In this document: one piece after another, positions 9,158 to 20,676 of the stretch
Layout: every line of letters starts with the position of its first letter
Numbering within the stretch: the stretch's first letter is position 1
Source: Paenibacillus sp. JJ-100
GTDB lineage: Bacteria > Bacillota > Bacilli > Paenibacillales > Paenibacillaceae
Assembly: GCF_948329825.1 (NCBI RefSeq)
Contig: NZ_CAOJCM010000001.1
Coordinates: 496,001 to 560,000, forward strand
Direction of reading: 5' to 3'
DNA: 64,000 nt
Program-made: the position numbers and the translations under genes
The notes under the pieces: model-generated
Databases searched by the model: none
What the model saw: only the letters and a program-made list of their open reading frames with translations
Told to the model about the DNA's origin: nothing

Positions 9158-10782
9158 GATTATTAATTGTTGATGACGAAGTCATTATTCGCACAGGTCT
9201 TGCTAGCGTTATTGCCTGGCACGAACTTGGTATCGAACTCCTTCATCCAGCTGTTTCGGCGGAAGAAGCATTAACACGTATAGCCGAGGAACGCCCGCAT
9301 ATTCTGATGACCGATATTCGGATGAATGGCAAGTCGGGGCTGGAGCTGGCGGAAGAAGCGCTGCATTTACTTCCAGAGCTGGAGGTCATTATTTTATCAG
9401 GTTACGATGATTTCTCATACGCACAGCAAGCTATTCGTAATGGAGTCACGGACTATCTGCTCAAAACGAGCAAACCGGAAGAGATTATCAAAACGGTGCT
9501 GCAAGCCAAGACAAGGATTACAGAACGCTGGGCAGAGAAATCCCGAGAAGGACAATGGTTACGTGAGAATCGGGAAAGACAGTTTATCGAATGGGTGATT
9601 GAAGGCAATACGGATGCGGGGAGGTGCCCATCCTCTTTGGCATTTGGCGAGGAAAATATTTCTCCTGTTCAATCATGCATACGAGAGAGTAGCAGCACCG
9701 AACGCCCAATGAGTAGGCAAGTGGTTTTAATTCAGGCGGAGGGCTGGAGCCGTTCTTCGGATGCACTTCTCCGGTTCGCTGTGCAAAACATGCTGGAAGA
9801 TGTGTTGTCTGGGGCAATCGCACAGATTGAGAAGCAGCATATAGTCTGCGTTTTACCTTTAGCTTCTGAGCTCGAAGCAAGCGTATACAGGTTGGAAGAT
9901 GGGATAAGTCGAATAGAGCAATGGCTGAAATGTTCACTTCGCGCTGCGGTTGGTGAGGCTGTTCAGCACGCCTCGGAACTACACCGTAGCTATCAAACGG
10001 CAATGACTGCCTTTCGCTATCGGGGGCTGAAGGATGACAAAGTGTGGCGATATGAGGAGATCAGTAGCAGGCAAGGTGGCAAAACGGTACTGACACATGA
10101 AGAGGAAACCACGCTGGGTACGTTGCTACTGGACAATGATCCGGTTAGTCTCACGACGTGGATACGTGAGCTGATTGTGAAGCTGATTGCTGAACCTGAC
10201 GTCACCCCTGGATCATATGCGGCTTGTCTGCACTCGGTGGTTATTGCAGGACACCGCTGGCTGGCGCGAACACTACAGTCAATTGGGAGAGAACAACCCA
10301 CACGACTCGAGCCTTGGACACCCGAACCGGAGAAGCAAGCTACTGAGATCGGAGATGAATTGTTTCATCATCTGTATGATCTGATGCATGCCTATCACAG
10401 TCGTATGGGACAGGGGCAGGCTGCCCATGTGCAAAAAGCGATTGGTTATATTGAGACTTCGCTGACACAGGATATCAGCTTGCAGCAGGTGGCAGGACAT
10501 GTGCATTTGCATCCAGGGCATCTCAGTGAATTGTTTAAAAAAGAGATGGGCGTGACCTTTGGTGACTTCGTTACGGACATACGGATCAGACGGGCGATGG
10601 ATATGCTCGCGGTATCACCAGCGAAAGTAAGTGAAATCGCAGCGATTAGCGGTTATGAAGATGTGAAGTATTTTAGCAGACTGTTCAAAAAGCATACAGG
10701 CAAAACACCGAGTGAATACCGGGAACAGGCACTCGGTTTCAAATCTTCAGGCAGCCAGGGAGGAGCAAGAGTGCAATGGTAA
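9154..10782 (+). CDS. Response regulator with AraC-type DNA-binding domain (YesN type), locus A
   Basis: Transcription factor activated by the upstream kinase. The receiver domain starts MRLLIVDDEV and holds the phospho-acceptor Asp54 in LMTDIRMNG; the conserved Lys follows in TDYLLKTSKP. A long middle region of low conservation leads to two helix-turn-helix motifs at the C-terminus, with LQQVAGHVHLHPGHLSELFK and the signature region EIAAISGYEDVKYFSRLFKK. Length 542 residues, normal for YesN proteins. Its start overlaps the kinase stop by 4 nt, and its own end overlaps the mannosidase start by 7 nt. The likely target is the promoter ahead of the binding-protein gene at 4076. Confidence 0.95.
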   Translation: MRLLIVDDEVIIRTGLASVIAWHELGIELLHPAVSAEEALTRIAEERPHILMTDIRMNGKSGLELAEEALHLLPELEVIILSGYDDFSYAQQAIRNGVTDYLLKTSKPEEIIKTVLQAKTRITERWAEKSREGQWLRENRERQFIEWVIEGNTDAGRCPSSLAFGEENISPVQSCIRESSSTERPMSRQVVLIQAEGWSRSSDALLRFAVQNMLEDVLSGAIAQIEKQHIVCVLPLASELEASVYRLEDGISRIEQWLKCSLRAAVGEAVQHASELHRSYQTAMTAFRYRGLKDDKVWRYEEISSRQGGKTVLTHEEETTLGTLLLDNDPVSLTTWIRELIVKLIAEPDVTPGSYAACLHSVVIAGHRWLARTLQSIGREQPTRLEPWTPEPEKQATEIGDELFHHLYDLMHAYHSRMGQGQAAHVQKAIGYIETSLTQDISLQQVAGHVHLHPGHLSELFKKEMGVTFGDFVTDIRIRRAMDMLAVSPAKVSEIAAISGYEDVKYFSRLFKKHTGKTPSEYREQALGFKSSGSQGGARVQW

Positions 10783-13355
10783 ACGTCCGTCGTTCAAGTT
10801 TGGATTTATCAGGACAGTGGAGGATACAGCATTACGAGGTTGGAGAAAGGCAGGCAATGGATGTCGCTGCTGCAACGCTGGATGACCGATTTTGGATTGG
10901 AGCAGCGGTACCAGGTGACGTTCATGGAGCACTTATCGAGCGCGGCATTATAGATCCGATTTATTTTGGACATAACGATGCCAAGAGTCGCTGGATCGAG
11001 CAGAAGGAGTGGTGGTATCGGACGACGTTTAATCTGGACTTGGATACATCAATCGAGGAACATTTTGAATTAGTGTTTGAAGGTTTGGACACCTTCGCTA
11101 CGATTTACGTCAATGGACATGAGGCTGGAAAAACAGCGAATATGCTGATGTCTCACACATTGGATGTGACCCGATTGGTGCGAAGCGGCTGGAATTCGAT
11201 TGCGGTGCGGTTTGATCCGCTCCATCTTCATCATAATGATAAAGAGACGTTTGACTGGTCTTCGTACACGAAAGAACGCCCATGGCTACGCAAAGCAGCG
11301 ATGAATTTTGGTTGGGACTGGGGGCCGCGCATCGTTACAGTGGGGATATGGGGAGCTGTTCGACTGGAGCGCAGTACGATTGCGAAGTTGCAGCATGTGT
11401 ATGCCCGAACGAAATCCTTAAGCAAGGAACAGGCTCAAGTACAAGTCACAGCAGATGTACAGTCTGTGTTATCCTTCCGCAGCAGGCAAACACGGAAGCA
11501 GGCTGACGTCATCACTTGTGATATTCGCCTTCTGGATCAACACGGAGAGGTTGTGGCTTGCGCAGTTACTTTGCCTGTAGAACAAGGGAAAGCAGATGTA
11601 ACGTTAGACGTGGTTCATCCCCGACTGTGGTGGACTCATGATCTGGGAGATCCCTATCTGTATACTCTGGAGATTACGCTCTATGCAGATGACATCACAT
11701 TGGATCGGTATTGCCAGCCTTATGGCATTCGGATGATTGAACTGGCGCTACATAATGGGCAGGGAGAGGGACGTTTTGCTTTTATCCTGAACGGGGTCAA
11801 AATCTATGCCAAGGGAGCAAACTGGATTCCTGCGGATCAACTGATTGGAACCATCCCGAATTCGCGTTATCGTGAGCTTGTGGAGCTGTCGGTGGAAGGG
11901 CATATGAATATGCTGCGAGTGTGGGCCGGTGGCATCTATGAGAAAGATGTCTTTTATGATGAGTGTGATCGACAGGGCGTGCTGGTTTGGCAGGATTTTG
12001 CGTTCGCTAACGCACTATTCCCGGATTTCAATCGTGACTTCATGCACAATGTACAACAGGAGATCGAAAATAACATACTTCGCCTACGTAACCGGGCTTC
12101 GCTCGCAATGTGGTGCGGCAACAACGAAATCGACTGGTTGTATGACATGAAGACAGCTAGCGGTGATATCACAAGTCCGTTCTACGGGGAACATATCTAT
12201 CATGAGCTCATTCCAGAGACACTTGAGCGGCTTGATCCGTCTCGTCCGTACTGGCCATCTTCTCCTTATGGCAGTCATGATGGACAGGATGCGAATGACC
12301 CAGATACCGGGGATCGACACAACTGGCAGGTATGGCATGGTTCGGTATACCCGAGAAAACAAGGAGAAATCCCGGTGCTGGATTATAGCATTGAAGGGGT
12401 TACGTTCAAAAATTATAAAAAAGATCACGCCCTATTCAGCAGTGAATTTGGCATGCATGCTTCGGCCAATCGGTATACGCTGGAGAAAAACATGCCCGCT
12501 GGCCAGTTTTATTGGGGCAGTCCTGAGATGGCCTATCGGAACAAGGATACCAATCATCAGAAAGGTATTCTGTTGATGGAAGGATACACGGGCATTCCTC
12601 GTAATATAGAGGAATATATGAACTTTTCCATGCTGACACAGGCGGAAGGTCTACGTTATGGCATTGAACATTTCAGACGGATCAACGATCGGAATAGCGG
12701 TGCTCTGGTGTGGCAGCTCAACGACAGTTGGCCGGGAACCAGCTGGTCTATGATCGATTATGAACTGTTGCCGAAGGCTTCGTTTTATTATGCCAAAACA
12801 TTTTTTCACCCCGTACTTCTGTCCCTGGAACATGAGCCGGAGCACCCGCTTGCCCTATGGGTCGTTAACGATACGCTGGAGGAGATCAGAGGACAACTTC
12901 GGCTGAATGTCTATGACCTGCACGGGGAACGATTCCACTCCAGCTTGCATGAAGTCAAGGTGCCAGCTCAGTCATCGATACGAATTACATCAGTGGAGGA
13001 AGCAGAAGTGCTTGGGAATAAACTGGCGGAGGAAGTGATGGTGGAACTACAATCGGAAGGATTTCCTGCGCCAATCAATCGGTACTTTTTGCGTGATCCC
13101 AAGGAAGTGGTGCTGCCTCAGTCCCAGCTCAGCGTTCATGTGAACGAAGAGCAACAATCAGTAACCGTAACTGCGAGTGGTGCAATCGCACGTATGGTGA
13201 AGCTGGAGTTGCCCCTGAGCCGGACTCGGTTTAGTGATAATTATTTTGATCTGATACCTGGAGAGAGCCGAACGGTAACGTTACGTCATCCGGAGATGCA
13301 AGCTCTACCCCTTACAGAATTGCGAGTGTATGCAATGAATAGCAACAAGGCTTAA
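10776..13355 (+). CDS. GH2 beta-mannosidase
   Basis: Hydrolyses terminal beta-mannose residues, presumably from oligosaccharides imported by locus A. The 859-residue protein has the GH2 order: N-terminal jelly-roll sugar-binding domain (LDLSGQWRIQ start), immunoglobulin-like domain, TIM barrel, then C-terminal beta domains. The acid/base is Glu451 in WCGNNE and the nucleophile Glu557 in FSSEFGMH. WCGNNE and the overall length are typical of beta-mannosidase and not of beta-galactosidase or glucuronidase. There is no signal peptide, so it acts in the cytoplasm. ATG at 10776 overlaps the regulator gene by 7 nt, after GGGAGG. A terminator follows. Confidence 0.92.
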   Translation: MVNVRRSSLDLSGQWRIQHYEVGERQAMDVAAATLDDRFWIGAAVPGDVHGALIERGIIDPIYFGHNDAKSRWIEQKEWWYRTTFNLDLDTSIEEHFELVFEGLDTFATIYVNGHEAGKTANMLMSHTLDVTRLVRSGWNSIAVRFDPLHLHHNDKETFDWSSYTKERPWLRKAAMNFGWDWGPRIVTVGIWGAVRLERSTIAKLQHVYARTKSLSKEQAQVQVTADVQSVLSFRSRQTRKQADVITCDIRLLDQHGEVVACAVTLPVEQGKADVTLDVVHPRLWWTHDLGDPYLYTLEITLYADDITLDRYCQPYGIRMIELALHNGQGEGRFAFILNGVKIYAKGANWIPADQLIGTIPNSRYRELVELSVEGHMNMLRVWAGGIYEKDVFYDECDRQGVLVWQDFAFANALFPDFNRDFMHNVQQEIENNILRLRNRASLAMWCGNNEIDWLYDMKTASGDITSPFYGEHIYHELIPETLERLDPSRPYWPSSPYGSHDGQDANDPDTGDRHNWQVWHGSVYPRKQGEIPVLDYSIEGVTFKNYKKDHALFSSEFGMHASANRYTLEKNMPAGQFYWGSPEMAYRNKDTNHQKGILLMEGYTGIPRNIEEYMNFSMLTQAEGLRYGIEHFRRINDRNSGALVWQLNDSWPGTSWSMIDYELLPKASFYYAKTFFHPVLLSLEHEPEHPLALWVVNDTLEEIRGQLRLNVYDLHGERFHSSLHEVKVPAQSSIRITSVEEAEVLGNKLAEEVMVELQSEGFPAPINRYFLRDPKEVVLPQSQLSVHVNEEQQSVTVTASGAIARMVKLELPLSRTRFSDNYFDLIPGESRTVTLRHPEMQALPLTELRVYAMNSNKA

Positions 13356-13383
13356 TGATCTTTTGATAGGTGTCACGAGGTAG

Positions 13384-13413
13384 GCTTCCGCATCGATTGT
13401 GGGAGCTTTTTTT
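13384..13413 (+). terminator. Terminator of locus A
   Basis: A 9-bp stem GCTTCCGCA / TGTGGGAGC containing two G-U pairs, 5-nt loop, then seven T residues, 28 nt after the beta-mannosidase stop. Confidence 0.75.
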
Positions 13414-13443
13414 GTTTGTCAAAAACGTATGTTCACTAAAGTG

Positions 13444-13529
13444 AGTAATAATGATAAGTAAATAGTAACATAGTAATACGGATATAAAATTTTACTTGTA
13501 ATTTAGTAAATATATATTGATATTTTACT
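13444..13529. repeat. Cluster of AGTAA/TTACT pentamers upstream of the SLH esterase gene
   Basis: AGTAA occurs at 13444, 13457, 13464, 13472 and 13505, and its complement TTACT at 13492 and 13525. The last two form part of a larger imperfect inverted repeat (TTTAGTAAATAT / ATATTTTACTAAA) that runs into the promoter. Such a cluster suggests an extended regulator-binding region; the regulator is unknown. Confidence 0.4.
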
Positions 13530-13546
13530 AAAAATAATGGTATAAA
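13517..13546 (+). promoter_or_regulatory. Sigma-A type promoter of the SLH esterase gene
   Basis: TTGATA (13517-13522), an 18-bp spacer and TATAAA (13541-13546). Both boxes differ from consensus by one base. Transcription would start near 13553, just before the cre site. Confidence 0.65.
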
Positions 13547-13561
13547 TGGAGTGTGAACATT

Positions 13562-13575
13562 TGTAAACGTTCTCA
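13562..13575 (+). promoter_or_regulatory. cre site (CcpA operator)
   Basis: TGTAAACGTTCTCA fits the catabolite-responsive element consensus TGWAANCGNTNWCA at every position. It lies just after the expected transcription start and 23 nt before the GTG start, the usual place for repression by CcpA in the presence of preferred sugars. Confidence 0.75.
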
Positions 13576-13598
13576 TATATGACCGAGGGGGTTATTTC

Positions 13599-16500
13599 GT
13601 GAAAAAGTCTAGATCCACTAGAAAAGTGGCAACAAAAACGATCCCAATTGCTGCATTATCAGCCGTATTGGTGTTGACGTCAGCACCGGGCCTCATTCTG
13701 GCAGACTCTCCTAATGTTGTTCAGGAGCAGAATTCTAGCGAAGTGCGAAGTACATTAGACACACAAAACTCCAGATTCTACACATCCACATATACGTCCG
13801 CAAGTATGGATCAGAAAGAGATGAGCTATCGGGTGTACCTTCCTGAAGGATATTATGACAGCACAAGAAAGTATCCGGTCGTGTATCTACTTCATGGGGA
13901 GAACCAAACTAGTGAAACCTTTGAGAAGAGCAGGATTGCAGGCCAACTTGATCAATGGATCAAAGAGGGCAAGCTGCAGAAGATGATCGTAATTATGCCG
14001 GACACAAGAAGTGAGGGCGACGTCTCTCAAAAGGCAGAGGGTGATCATGACCGATTAGAACATATGATCGTTAATGACCTGGTTCCCTTTGTTGACGGGA
14101 AGTACCGGACGATAAACCAACCACAGTACAGAGCAATCACCGGTATTTCTATGGGTGGGTTCGAATCATTTGTCATTGGGCTGAATCACCCTGAAACTTT
14201 CAGCTCTATTGGAAGCCATCGTGCACCTCTGGGGTTGACGGTTGCTGGCAAGAATCCGATGACTCTATTAAAAAACAAAACAGAGGAAGAGTTGAAAGCG
14301 TATTCGATATATCTGGATGGAGGAGTAGATGACCCGAATACATACGCAGACAACTCCACGAATGATATTCATAATTATCTGCGCTCAACATCGATCTCTC
14401 ATGGATACCAGATGCGCCCTGACCATCACGAGTCTGACAATTCAATTGTTGACTTGGATCGATCACTCGGTGCATTTAGCTCCAGATTCGGAGAGGGTCT
14501 TCTTACTGGAAGCTTTACAGCCACTCCTCAAGCGTTAGGTGTAGACACGGAGACGGTTAGTGTTACTTACGCTACTTATCTAGATCGGACGGCTGCTGAA
14601 AGGTTTCAGAATGGAGAAACAGATGTTGATTTCAATCTATCCATAGCTTTAAAAGTTACAGATCCAGAAGGTAACGTCCTGTATAGTGATCGCAAAAATG
14701 TTGGGGATATCGTCACTGGTTCAACAGAAGCGAATTTTAGTGACAGTTTCACGATTCCGGTACATCAACTTGGCAATTCTAAAAGCACCACGGTATCTCT
14801 GGAAGCTTCTTTGCTTGGCAAGTCCGTATCTTTGGGCTCTAAGCCGCTAATCCGCGTTACCCCAACGGGGACACTACCTGAAGACCTTCAGATTGATCTG
14901 CTTGGGGACTGGAAATTCAAAAAGGATTCTCATCCACAACCATCGATTCAGGGCGAATCAGAACAAGTGGACACAAGTGATTGGGCAACGGTGCAGCCAG
15001 GCCTGGACTGGTGGACCGATGGATTTGGCGGATATGAAGGATTGAACAATTATTATGGTGCGGCCTGGTATCAGAGAACGTTTTTTGTTCCAGATGATTT
15101 TCCAGATGAGGATCTAACCTTGATGGCAGGCAAAATTGATGATGCCGATATGACGTATATTAATGGAGTCAAGGTTGGGGAGACCGGGTTCGTCGATGGG
15201 AAGTATCAGTCTTCGTTCTGGGCAGCTTCGCGTGAATATAAGATTCCAAGTAATCTTCTCAAACGCGGGCAAGTGAATACGATCGCCGTATATATGCTGA
15301 ACGATAATGGTGGCGGCGGATGGTATGCCGGACCAATCGGAATCTATACCAAGGCTGCGATGCAAAAGGCCAAAAATTTGCCTTCGGAAGTCCCTGCTGA
15401 GAACATTGTCTCCGCTGTCAAAGAACTAGCGGCCAAACAATATCAGGCAGTGGATCAAAATAATCTGACGTCATATGCCGATACGCTGTCACCTCAATAT
15501 TTTGAGAAAGGTATCGACAAGCTGAAGCTTCTGGATAAACGCCGTCAGTGGGCGAAAGAGTACAAAACGATTCAAACGAAAATAAGTAACCCTTATGTAT
15601 TTGCGCTGGATAACCGTTATTTGTACACAGCCGAGGTTACCATTACAGGAACGAAGGCTGATGGCACCGAGACGGTGCTTCAGCAAGGTCCGGTATCCCA
15701 ATACTACCAGCAGGAGAGTGGTAAACTGCTGGAGATTGGAGACCAGAAGCTGTTCTTCGTGACCGAGTTTTATTCGGAAAGTGCGAAGCGGTTAGTCAAA
15801 TATAGAGTCTATCTACCGCAAAATTATTTAACACAGCCAGATAAGCGTTATCCGAGTGTCTATCTGCTTCATCAGTTTAACAGCGACAGTGAATCTTATG
15901 AGATTGATAAAGTAGATCAGATTTTGGATCGGGAGATCGCTGCTGGCAGATCCAAGGATATGATCGTCGTGATACCAGACTCTTCCGGATTAAGTTGGTG
16001 GGTGAATGGTACAGGTCCGGATGGCGTAAAGTGGCAGGATATGGTGGTCAAAGATCTGGTACCCCATGTAGATCAGAAATTCAGAACAATAGATGATGCA
16101 CGTTACAGAGGAACCTCAGGTGTATCTATGGGGGGCTTCGGCTCATTTGTCATCGGGTTCCAGTACCCGGATCTGTTCTCTTCAGCAGCCAGTCATATGG
16201 GCGCACTAAGCTTCACTCAAGCGAATCAGAACCCGGTCAGTATTGTGCAGTCTTACCCTATTGAAGCGCTGAAAAGATACTCTATTTTCTTCGATTCGGG
16301 CAATGAGGATGTATACAAATTCGATGTGCCGGTTGCGAACCTTCATAAATACCTGAAAAATAAAGGTGTAGATCACTATGCGGAGATTCGAGATGGCTTG
16401 CATGACAGTGCATTTTATACCAAGTCCATTGACTTGTCATTTGCACAGCATAGCAGACACTTCGCAGATGCTGGAGTTGCAGATGGCGTTCTGAACGGCA

Positions 16501-17996
16501 ATCTGGATATTCGAACGGTGGACGGAACGAAAACAGCGGTATACAAGGTGACAGCGAACGAGGGAGTAAGCGCTTATGCCGATCATATTCCGAGTTCACC
16601 TTACATCAAGAATCAGACACCAGATTTGCAGATGCCCATTATACTTGAACTGGTTCATTCGACAACGGGTGAGCGAGTTGCTGTCCAACAAGATCTCCTA
16701 GCTGCTCGTTCAGGTAACATTTCTAAAGAGGGGACTCTGGTTATCCCGTCACTTGCAAATGGGAAATACAACTTGATCTTGAAAGGTTCTATACTGGACC
16801 GTACCTTTACTTTGGCAACCGCAACCTATACGGTTGGAGGTTCAAGTAGTGACGGTTCAGGTAATGCCGGAGGCGGCTCTGGAGGAAATGGGCAATCGAA
16901 TCCCCCGGTATCAACGCCTACTATTCCGGGAACCGATACATCCACTGGAATTAATGGATCTTTTACAAGTGAACAAGTCGCAACGGCAATACAGGAAGAA
17001 ACCGATCTGCAGATTCAACTCTCGGGTGGAACTAAACTTACATTGCCTTATCAAGCCTTAAAACAAATTGCATCGGAGCTTGGTGCAAATTATAAATCGT
17101 TGAATGTGAAAGAAACATCTGTTTCTTCCACAGAACAAGAATCGAATCTTCGATCCGCTGGGCAGCACAAGGGCGGTCAGTTCAAGCCTGCAGGATCATT
17201 TAAGAATCTGGGAATAACTGCGACGCTTGAGGACGGTACTGTTCGTGAACTTGAACCGGTCCTGACGAAGCCAGGAAGTCTGGAACTGCAGACAGACCTT
17301 GGAACCGATCCATTGCTAGCTGGAGTGTATTACTGGAACGATAAGGGTGAAGCCGAGTTTATACGCAGTAAGTGGAATGCAGCGACAAGAACTTTCGAAA
17401 TTCCACTCAGCCGCTGGGGCACTTATGGGGTTATGAATTTTACTAAATTGTTTAGTGATATTGAGCCATCCTCTTGGTATGATCGGGCGGTTGAAGTTAT
17501 GGTTGCCCAGCATATTGTTACTGGAATTAGTGATACACAGTTTGCACCGAATAAGGCAGTGACGAGAGCAGAATTTGCTGCTCTGCTTGCCCGCATGCTG
17601 GATCTCAAGGAAGTATCATCTGTAGGATTTACCGATGTATCCCAAGATCGCTGGTATGCGTCGTACGTTGCGGCTGCTCACCAAGCAGGTATTGTTAATG
17701 GGATGTCAGAGAGCACATTTGGACCAGATCGACAAATTACACGTGAGCAGATGGCCGTGATGACTTATAATGCCTTACAGTTGCAACGTTCAGGTGTGAG
17801 TGAGGCAGGTAAGGAAGCGTTGAATGATTTTGTGGATGGAAACCGCACAAGTGTGTGGGCACAGTCACAGATGGGTGCCCTGGTGCAACTTGGCCTGATG
17901 AATGGTAAAGGAGCCAAATCCATTGCACCTCAGCATACAGCCAGTCGCGCTGAGGCGGTTCAAGTGCTGTATAATTTGATGCAGCTTAAGGACTAA
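13599..17996 (+). CDS. Secreted SLH-anchored protein with tandem esterase domains
   Basis: A 1465-residue exoprotein. Order: signal peptide (Lys/Arg-rich start, hydrophobic core, cleavage near LILADS); esterase-D-like alpha/beta-hydrolase domain with GISMGGF (Ser184) and the candidate His in DHHES; a GH2-like jelly-roll region about 430-590 beginning LLGDWKFKK; an about 120-residue region resembling an NTF2/SnoaL fold (inferred); a second esterase domain with GVSMGGF (Ser843) and GLHDS; a Gly/Ser/Pro-rich linker about 1080-1118; and three SLH repeats from about 1285, with TRAEF, TREQM and SRAEA. The enzyme domains recall feruloyl/acetyl-xylan esterases, so it may de-esterify plant polysaccharide at the cell surface. 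GTG at 13599 follows GAGGGGG. It is monocistronic with its own promoter and cre site. Confidence 0.88.
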   Translation: MKKSRSTRKVATKTIPIAALSAVLVLTSAPGLILADSPNVVQEQNSSEVRSTLDTQNSRFYTSTYTSASMDQKEMSYRVYLPEGYYDSTRKYPVVYLLHGENQTSETFEKSRIAGQLDQWIKEGKLQKMIVIMPDTRSEGDVSQKAEGDHDRLEHMIVNDLVPFVDGKYRTINQPQYRAITGISMGGFESFVIGLNHPETFSSIGSHRAPLGLTVAGKNPMTLLKNKTEEELKAYSIYLDGGVDDPNTYADNSTNDIHNYLRSTSISHGYQMRPDHHESDNSIVDLDRSLGAFSSRFGEGLLTGSFTATPQALGVDTETVSVTYATYLDRTAAERFQNGETDVDFNLSIALKVTDPEGNVLYSDRKNVGDIVTGSTEANFSDSFTIPVHQLGNSKSTTVSLEASLLGKSVSLGSKPLIRVTPTGTLPEDLQIDLLGDWKFKKDSHPQPSIQGESEQVDTSDWATVQPGLDWWTDGFGGYEGLNNYYGAAWYQRTFFVPDDFPDEDLTLMAGKIDDADMTYINGVKVGETGFVDGKYQSSFWAASREYKIPSNLLKRGQVNTIAVYMLNDNGGGGWYAGPIGIYTKAAMQKAKNLPSEVPAENIVSAVKELAAKQYQAVDQNNLTSYADTLSPQYFEKGIDKLKLLDKRRQWAKEYKTIQTKISNPYVFALDNRYLYTAEVTITGTKADGTETVLQQGPVSQYYQQESGKLLEIGDQKLFFVTEFYSESAKRLVKYRVYLPQNYLTQPDKRYPSVYLLHQFNSDSESYEIDKVDQILDREIAAGRSKDMIVVIPDSSGLSWWVNGTGPDGVKWQDMVVKDLVPHVDQKFRTIDDARYRGTSGVSMGGFGSFVIGFQYPDLFSSAASHMGALSFTQANQNPVSIVQSYPIEALKRYSIFFDSGNEDVYKFDVPVANLHKYLKNKGVDHYAEIRDGLHDSAFYTKSIDLSFAQHSRHFADAGVADGVLNGNLDIRTVDGTKTAVYKVTANEGVSAYADHIPSSPYIKNQTPDLQMPIILELVHSTTGERVAVQQDLLAARSGNISKEGTLVIPSLANGKYNLILKGSILDRTFTLATATYTVGGSSSDGSGNAGGGSGGNGQSNPPVSTPTIPGTDTSTGINGSFTSEQVATAIQEETDLQIQLSGGTKLTLPYQALKQIASELGANYKSLNVKETSVSSTEQESNLRSAGQHKGGQFKPAGSFKNLGITATLEDGTVRELEPVLTKPGSLELQTDLGTDPLLAGVYYWNDKGEAEFIRSKWNAATRTFEIPLSRWGTYGVMNFTKLFSDIEPSSWYDRAVEVMVAQHIVTGISDTQFAPNKAVTRAEFAALLARMLDLKEVSSVGFTDVSQDRWYASYVAAAHQAGIVNGMSESTFGPDRQITREQMAVMTYNALQLQRSGVSEAGKEALNDFVDGNRTSVWAQSQMGALVQLGLMNGKGAKSIAPQHTASRAEAVQVLYNLMQLKD

Positions 17997-18035
17997 TGCT
18001 TGTATCGGACCTGTATCGGAGATAAAGCTAACTCA

Positions 18036-18071
18036 AAACCTCCTGCTCGCGGAATCGTGGGTGGGAGGTTT
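18036..18071 (+). terminator. Possible terminator of the SLH esterase gene
   Basis: AAACCTCC / GGAGGTTT inverted repeat with a 20-nt loop about 40 nt after the stop. The T-run after it is short, so the call is moderate. Confidence 0.45.
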
Positions 18072-18218
18072 CTTGCATCGTCTTTTGCACAAGCTCGATT
18101 AGGGAGAACAGCAGAAGTGGGCATCCTGACTTACATCTGATACACTGTTTATAGAGTAGCCATTCATCCCTACGATGATGGACAATTGAATGATGATCGG
18201 AAGAAAGGGACGTTATGA

Positions 18219-20393
<2,175 letters not shown>

Positions 20394-20471
20394 TATTCCC
20401 TTGCTGTAAAATAGTGAAACTTGAATGGTAATAATTGTTTACTTTATACCAACAGATTTATTTTAATAATT

Positions 20472-20490
20472 AAGTAACTAAAAGTAACTA
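20472..20490. repeat. Tandem AAGTAACTA repeat in the monooxygenase leader
   Basis: Two identical 9-mers AAGTAACTA at 20472-20480 and 20482-20490, with starts 10 bp apart (one helical turn). They lie just downstream of the predicted monooxygenase transcription start, where a repressor could act. Confidence 0.4.
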
Positions 20491-20506
20491 TTAATTGATA
20501 TACGTT

Positions 20507-20535
20507 ATTATAAACAAAGTATCCTATATACACAA
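20507..20535 (-). promoter_or_regulatory. Candidate promoter of the FAD monooxygenase gene
   Basis: On the minus strand, TTGTGT (20535-20530), 17-bp spacer, TATAAT (20512-20507). The -10 is perfect, the -35 only half matches. Confidence 0.45.
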
Positions 20536-20563
20536 TAGGCTAGACTGTAATTCTCAATACATA

Positions 20564-20588
20564 TAAGGATTGGTCACATCAATCCTTA
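20564..20588. promoter_or_regulatory. Palindrome, candidate MarR-type operator
   Basis: TAAGGATTG - GTCACAT - CAATCCTTA, a perfect 9-bp inverted repeat with a 7-nt centre, in the divergent region between the monooxygenase and the MarR gene. A run of T residues follows at about 20599-20608, but no plus-strand gene ends here, so an operator is a better reading than a terminator. Confidence 0.45.
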
Positions 20589-20676
20589 GGATACGTCGTT
20601 TTTTTTTCCAAACCCAAATGTGTGTAAATATGTTACAATAAAAGGCAGGTTATGATGAAAGGCAGGAGGAACGGAT

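Noticed and set aside
20564..20608. Palindrome plus T-run as a terminator
   Set aside because: No plus-strand gene ends upstream; the hairpin and T-run are separated by about 10 nt, so an operator is preferred.
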